6,787 nucleotides of DNA from Ignavibacteria bacterium UBA5771 (GTDB lineage: Bacteria; Bacteroidota; Ignavibacteria; Kapaibacteriales; UBA2268). This document shows, piece by piece, positions 5,425 through 6,787 of this stretch (the first letter of the stretch is position 1; the number at the start of each line of letters is the position of its first letter). Below the pieces are notes generated by a model. It saw nothing but the letters and a program-made list of their open reading frames with translations. It had not been told where the DNA came from and did not search any database. The translations under genes and the position numbers were made by a program. Location of the stretch: contig DIEP01000017.1 of the NCBI GenBank assembly GCA_002418685.1, positions 1-6,787 of the forward strand, written 5' to 3'.

Positions 5425-6787
5425 AAATAACACCATTAAAGTTTCTCTGGATATTGATTGGAGTATTCTTCGGAATATGTTTAATTTTATTTGTTTATAT
5501 TAAAATTGTGATAGGCAGCGGAATGCCATCGATTTCGCAACTCGAAAATCCTAAATTGAACCTTGCGACGCGAATATATTCTGAAGATGGGGTAGTCCTT
5601 GACCATTTTTATATTGAAAGACGTGAAGATATAGATTATGACCAAATTCCAAAGAATTATGTCAATGCGTTGGTCGCAACCGAGGATAGAAAATTTTTCA
5701 AACATTGGGGTGTGCACACTTCACGTGTGCTTAAAGCATTCGTTAAAAATATATTTGCAGGATATGCCAAAGAAGGTGGCTCCACAATTACAATGCAATT
5801 AGCTCGAAATTTGTATTTATCTAAAGAAAATACTCTTGCTCGAAAAATCCGCGAAGCTTTTACTGCCATCCAAATTGAACGTAATTATACAAAAGAGCAA
5901 ATCTTGCAGTTATATTCCAACACAGTTTATTTTGGCAGAGGTGCTTATGGTATTGCAATTGCATCGCAAGTATATTTTAATAAGCAACCAAAAGATTTGA
6001 CATTATCAGAATGTGCTATGCTTGTTGCTCTGCTCAAATCTCCAACAAATTATGACCCGGTGACTAATCCTGAAAAAGCAATTGCAAGACGCGATTTAGT
6101 GCTGTCATTAATGCTCCAAGAAGGTTATATTTCAGGATCGCAATACCTTGAGGCAACAAAAGATCCATTGCTTCCGAGCGATAGATCTGCTAATAAGATG
6201 GCTTTTAAAAACGTGTTTATGATTGCCCCGCATTTTGTTGAATTAGTTCGCCAAACCTTGAGCGATGAAGCTCGATTGGGGAATTATGATTTATTTAGAG
6301 ATGGTTTAGTTATCAATACTACTTTGAATTCTCGCATTCAAGGATATTTGAATAATGCAGTATCTGAGCATTTGAAAGATTTGCAAGCCAATTTCCAGAG
6401 GAATTGGTCTTGGTCTCGAAATAAAAATGTCCTTGATGCCCTTGTAGATAAAGCAATTCGAACAAATCCAAGTTATAGGTCTGCGAATTCTCGGGAAAAA
6501 AATGAGATTTATCAGAAACTGAAGAATGATAGAAAATTTATTGATTCTGTTAAAAATATTGCCACTACAATTCAGGTGGGTGCGGTTGTATTAGATGTTC
6601 ATACAGGTGATATACTTGCAATGGTTGGGGCATCTCCCAAATTTATACAAGAAAATCCATCGGCGAAATATTCATTAAATCATGCAACACAAATTCGGCG
6701 GCAACCGGGTTCATCTTTTAAACCATTTGTTTATACTGCTGCCTTAATGCATGGGCTTACGCCTTATTCGGAAATTGAATGCGGACC
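5421..6787 (+). CDS. Class A penicillin-binding protein (PBP1A type), 3' end cut by window
   Basis: This bifunctional murein synthase polymerises lipid II and cross-links peptide stems in the periplasm. The visible 455 residues start with a cytoplasmic tip and one membrane anchor (about 8-32). The glycosyltransferase-51 domain spans about 50-230. Motif 1 is ATEDRKFFKHWG (E88), motif 2 GGSTITMQ (119-126), motif 3 RKIRE (141-145, E145), motif 4 KEQILQLYSN (158-167) and motif 5 RRDLVL (223-228). Both catalytic glutamates, E88 and E145, are present. Motif 4 is altered from KxxILExYLN (Q163, S166), and M125 replaces the usual glutamine of GGSTITQQ. A linker (about 300-385) leads to the transpeptidase domain, whose GAVVLDVHTGDILAMVG strand (387-403) and active-site SSFK (S431, K434) are visible; the SxN and KTG motifs lie beyond the window. 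Family members are usually 700-850 residues. Second gene of an operon with the lipoprotein. Confidence 0.95.
   Translation, partial: MKITPLKFLWILIGVFFGICLILFVYIKIVIGSGMPSISQLENPKLNLATRIYSEDGVVLDHFYIERREDIDYDQIPKNYVNALVATEDRKFFKHWGVHTSRVLKAFVKNIFAGYAKEGGSTITMQLARNLYLSKENTLARKIREAFTAIQIERNYTKEQILQLYSNTVYFGRGAYGIAIASQVYFNKQPKDLTLSECAMLVALLKSPTNYDPVTNPEKAIARRDLVLSLMLQEGYISGSQYLEATKDPLLPSDRSANKMAFKNVFMIAPHFVELVRQTLSDEARLGNYDLFRDGLVINTTLNSRIQGYLNNAVSEHLKDLQANFQRNWSWSRNKNVLDALVDKAIRTNPSYRSANSREKNEIYQKLKNDRKFIDSVKNIATTIQVGAVVLDVHTGDILAMVGASPKFIQENPSAKYSLNHATQIRRQPGSSFKPFVYTAALMHGLTPYSEIECG

Overview
The window looks like chromosomal DNA of an AT-rich Gram-negative bacterium of the Bacteroidota/FCB group; Ignavibacteria- or Kapabacteria-like lineages fit, but the exact phylum is not proven by sequence alone. 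Four observations support this. There are secreted proteins combining WD40-like (PD40) propeller blades, a carboxypeptidase-regulatory-like domain and a C-terminal OmpA peptidoglycan-binding domain. One of them has a lipobox. There are no Shine-Dalgarno sequences in front of any of the three monocistronic-type starts. The intergenic DNA is very AT-rich.

Layout, left to right. Positions 1-90 are a copy of the last 22 codons plus the downstream flank of an ompA-type gene (minus strand). Positions 105-1253 (minus) encode a class II Fic protein (putative AMPylase) with its own inhibitory helix and a C-terminal winged-helix-like region. Positions 1254-1482 are a repeat-rich spacer whose main feature is two exact 33-bp copies, 41 bp apart, abutting the fic start codon. 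Positions 1483-3519 (minus) encode a 678-residue secreted protein of TPR - PD40 propeller - regulatory beta-sandwich - OmpA architecture, the same order described for PorE of the type IX secretion system. Its intact 3' end (1462-1551) is the second copy of the repeat at 1-90, so fic sits between two copies of the ompA 3' end.

A 72-bp AT-rich divergent promoter region (3520-3591) separates this gene from a plus-strand pair. The first gene of the pair (3592-5424) is a 610-residue lipoprotein, a diverged relative with propeller, regulatory and OmpA domains. The second (5421-6787, cut by the window end) is a class A penicillin-binding protein with a glycosyltransferase-51 domain and the start of a transpeptidase domain. 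The two overlap by ATGA.

How the genes may work together: the right two thirds form an envelope locus. Two outer-membrane or periplasmic peptidoglycan-binding proteins are divergently transcribed, and one is translationally coupled to a bifunctional murein synthase. An attractive inference is that the lipoprotein guides or activates the synthase from the outer membrane, by analogy with E. coli LpoA/LpoB, although no homology to those proteins is claimed. The fic segment looks like a later arrival joined at codon 657 of the ompA-type gene, leaving that gene intact and a 3' remnant on the far side. No integrase or transposase lies between the two repeat copies.
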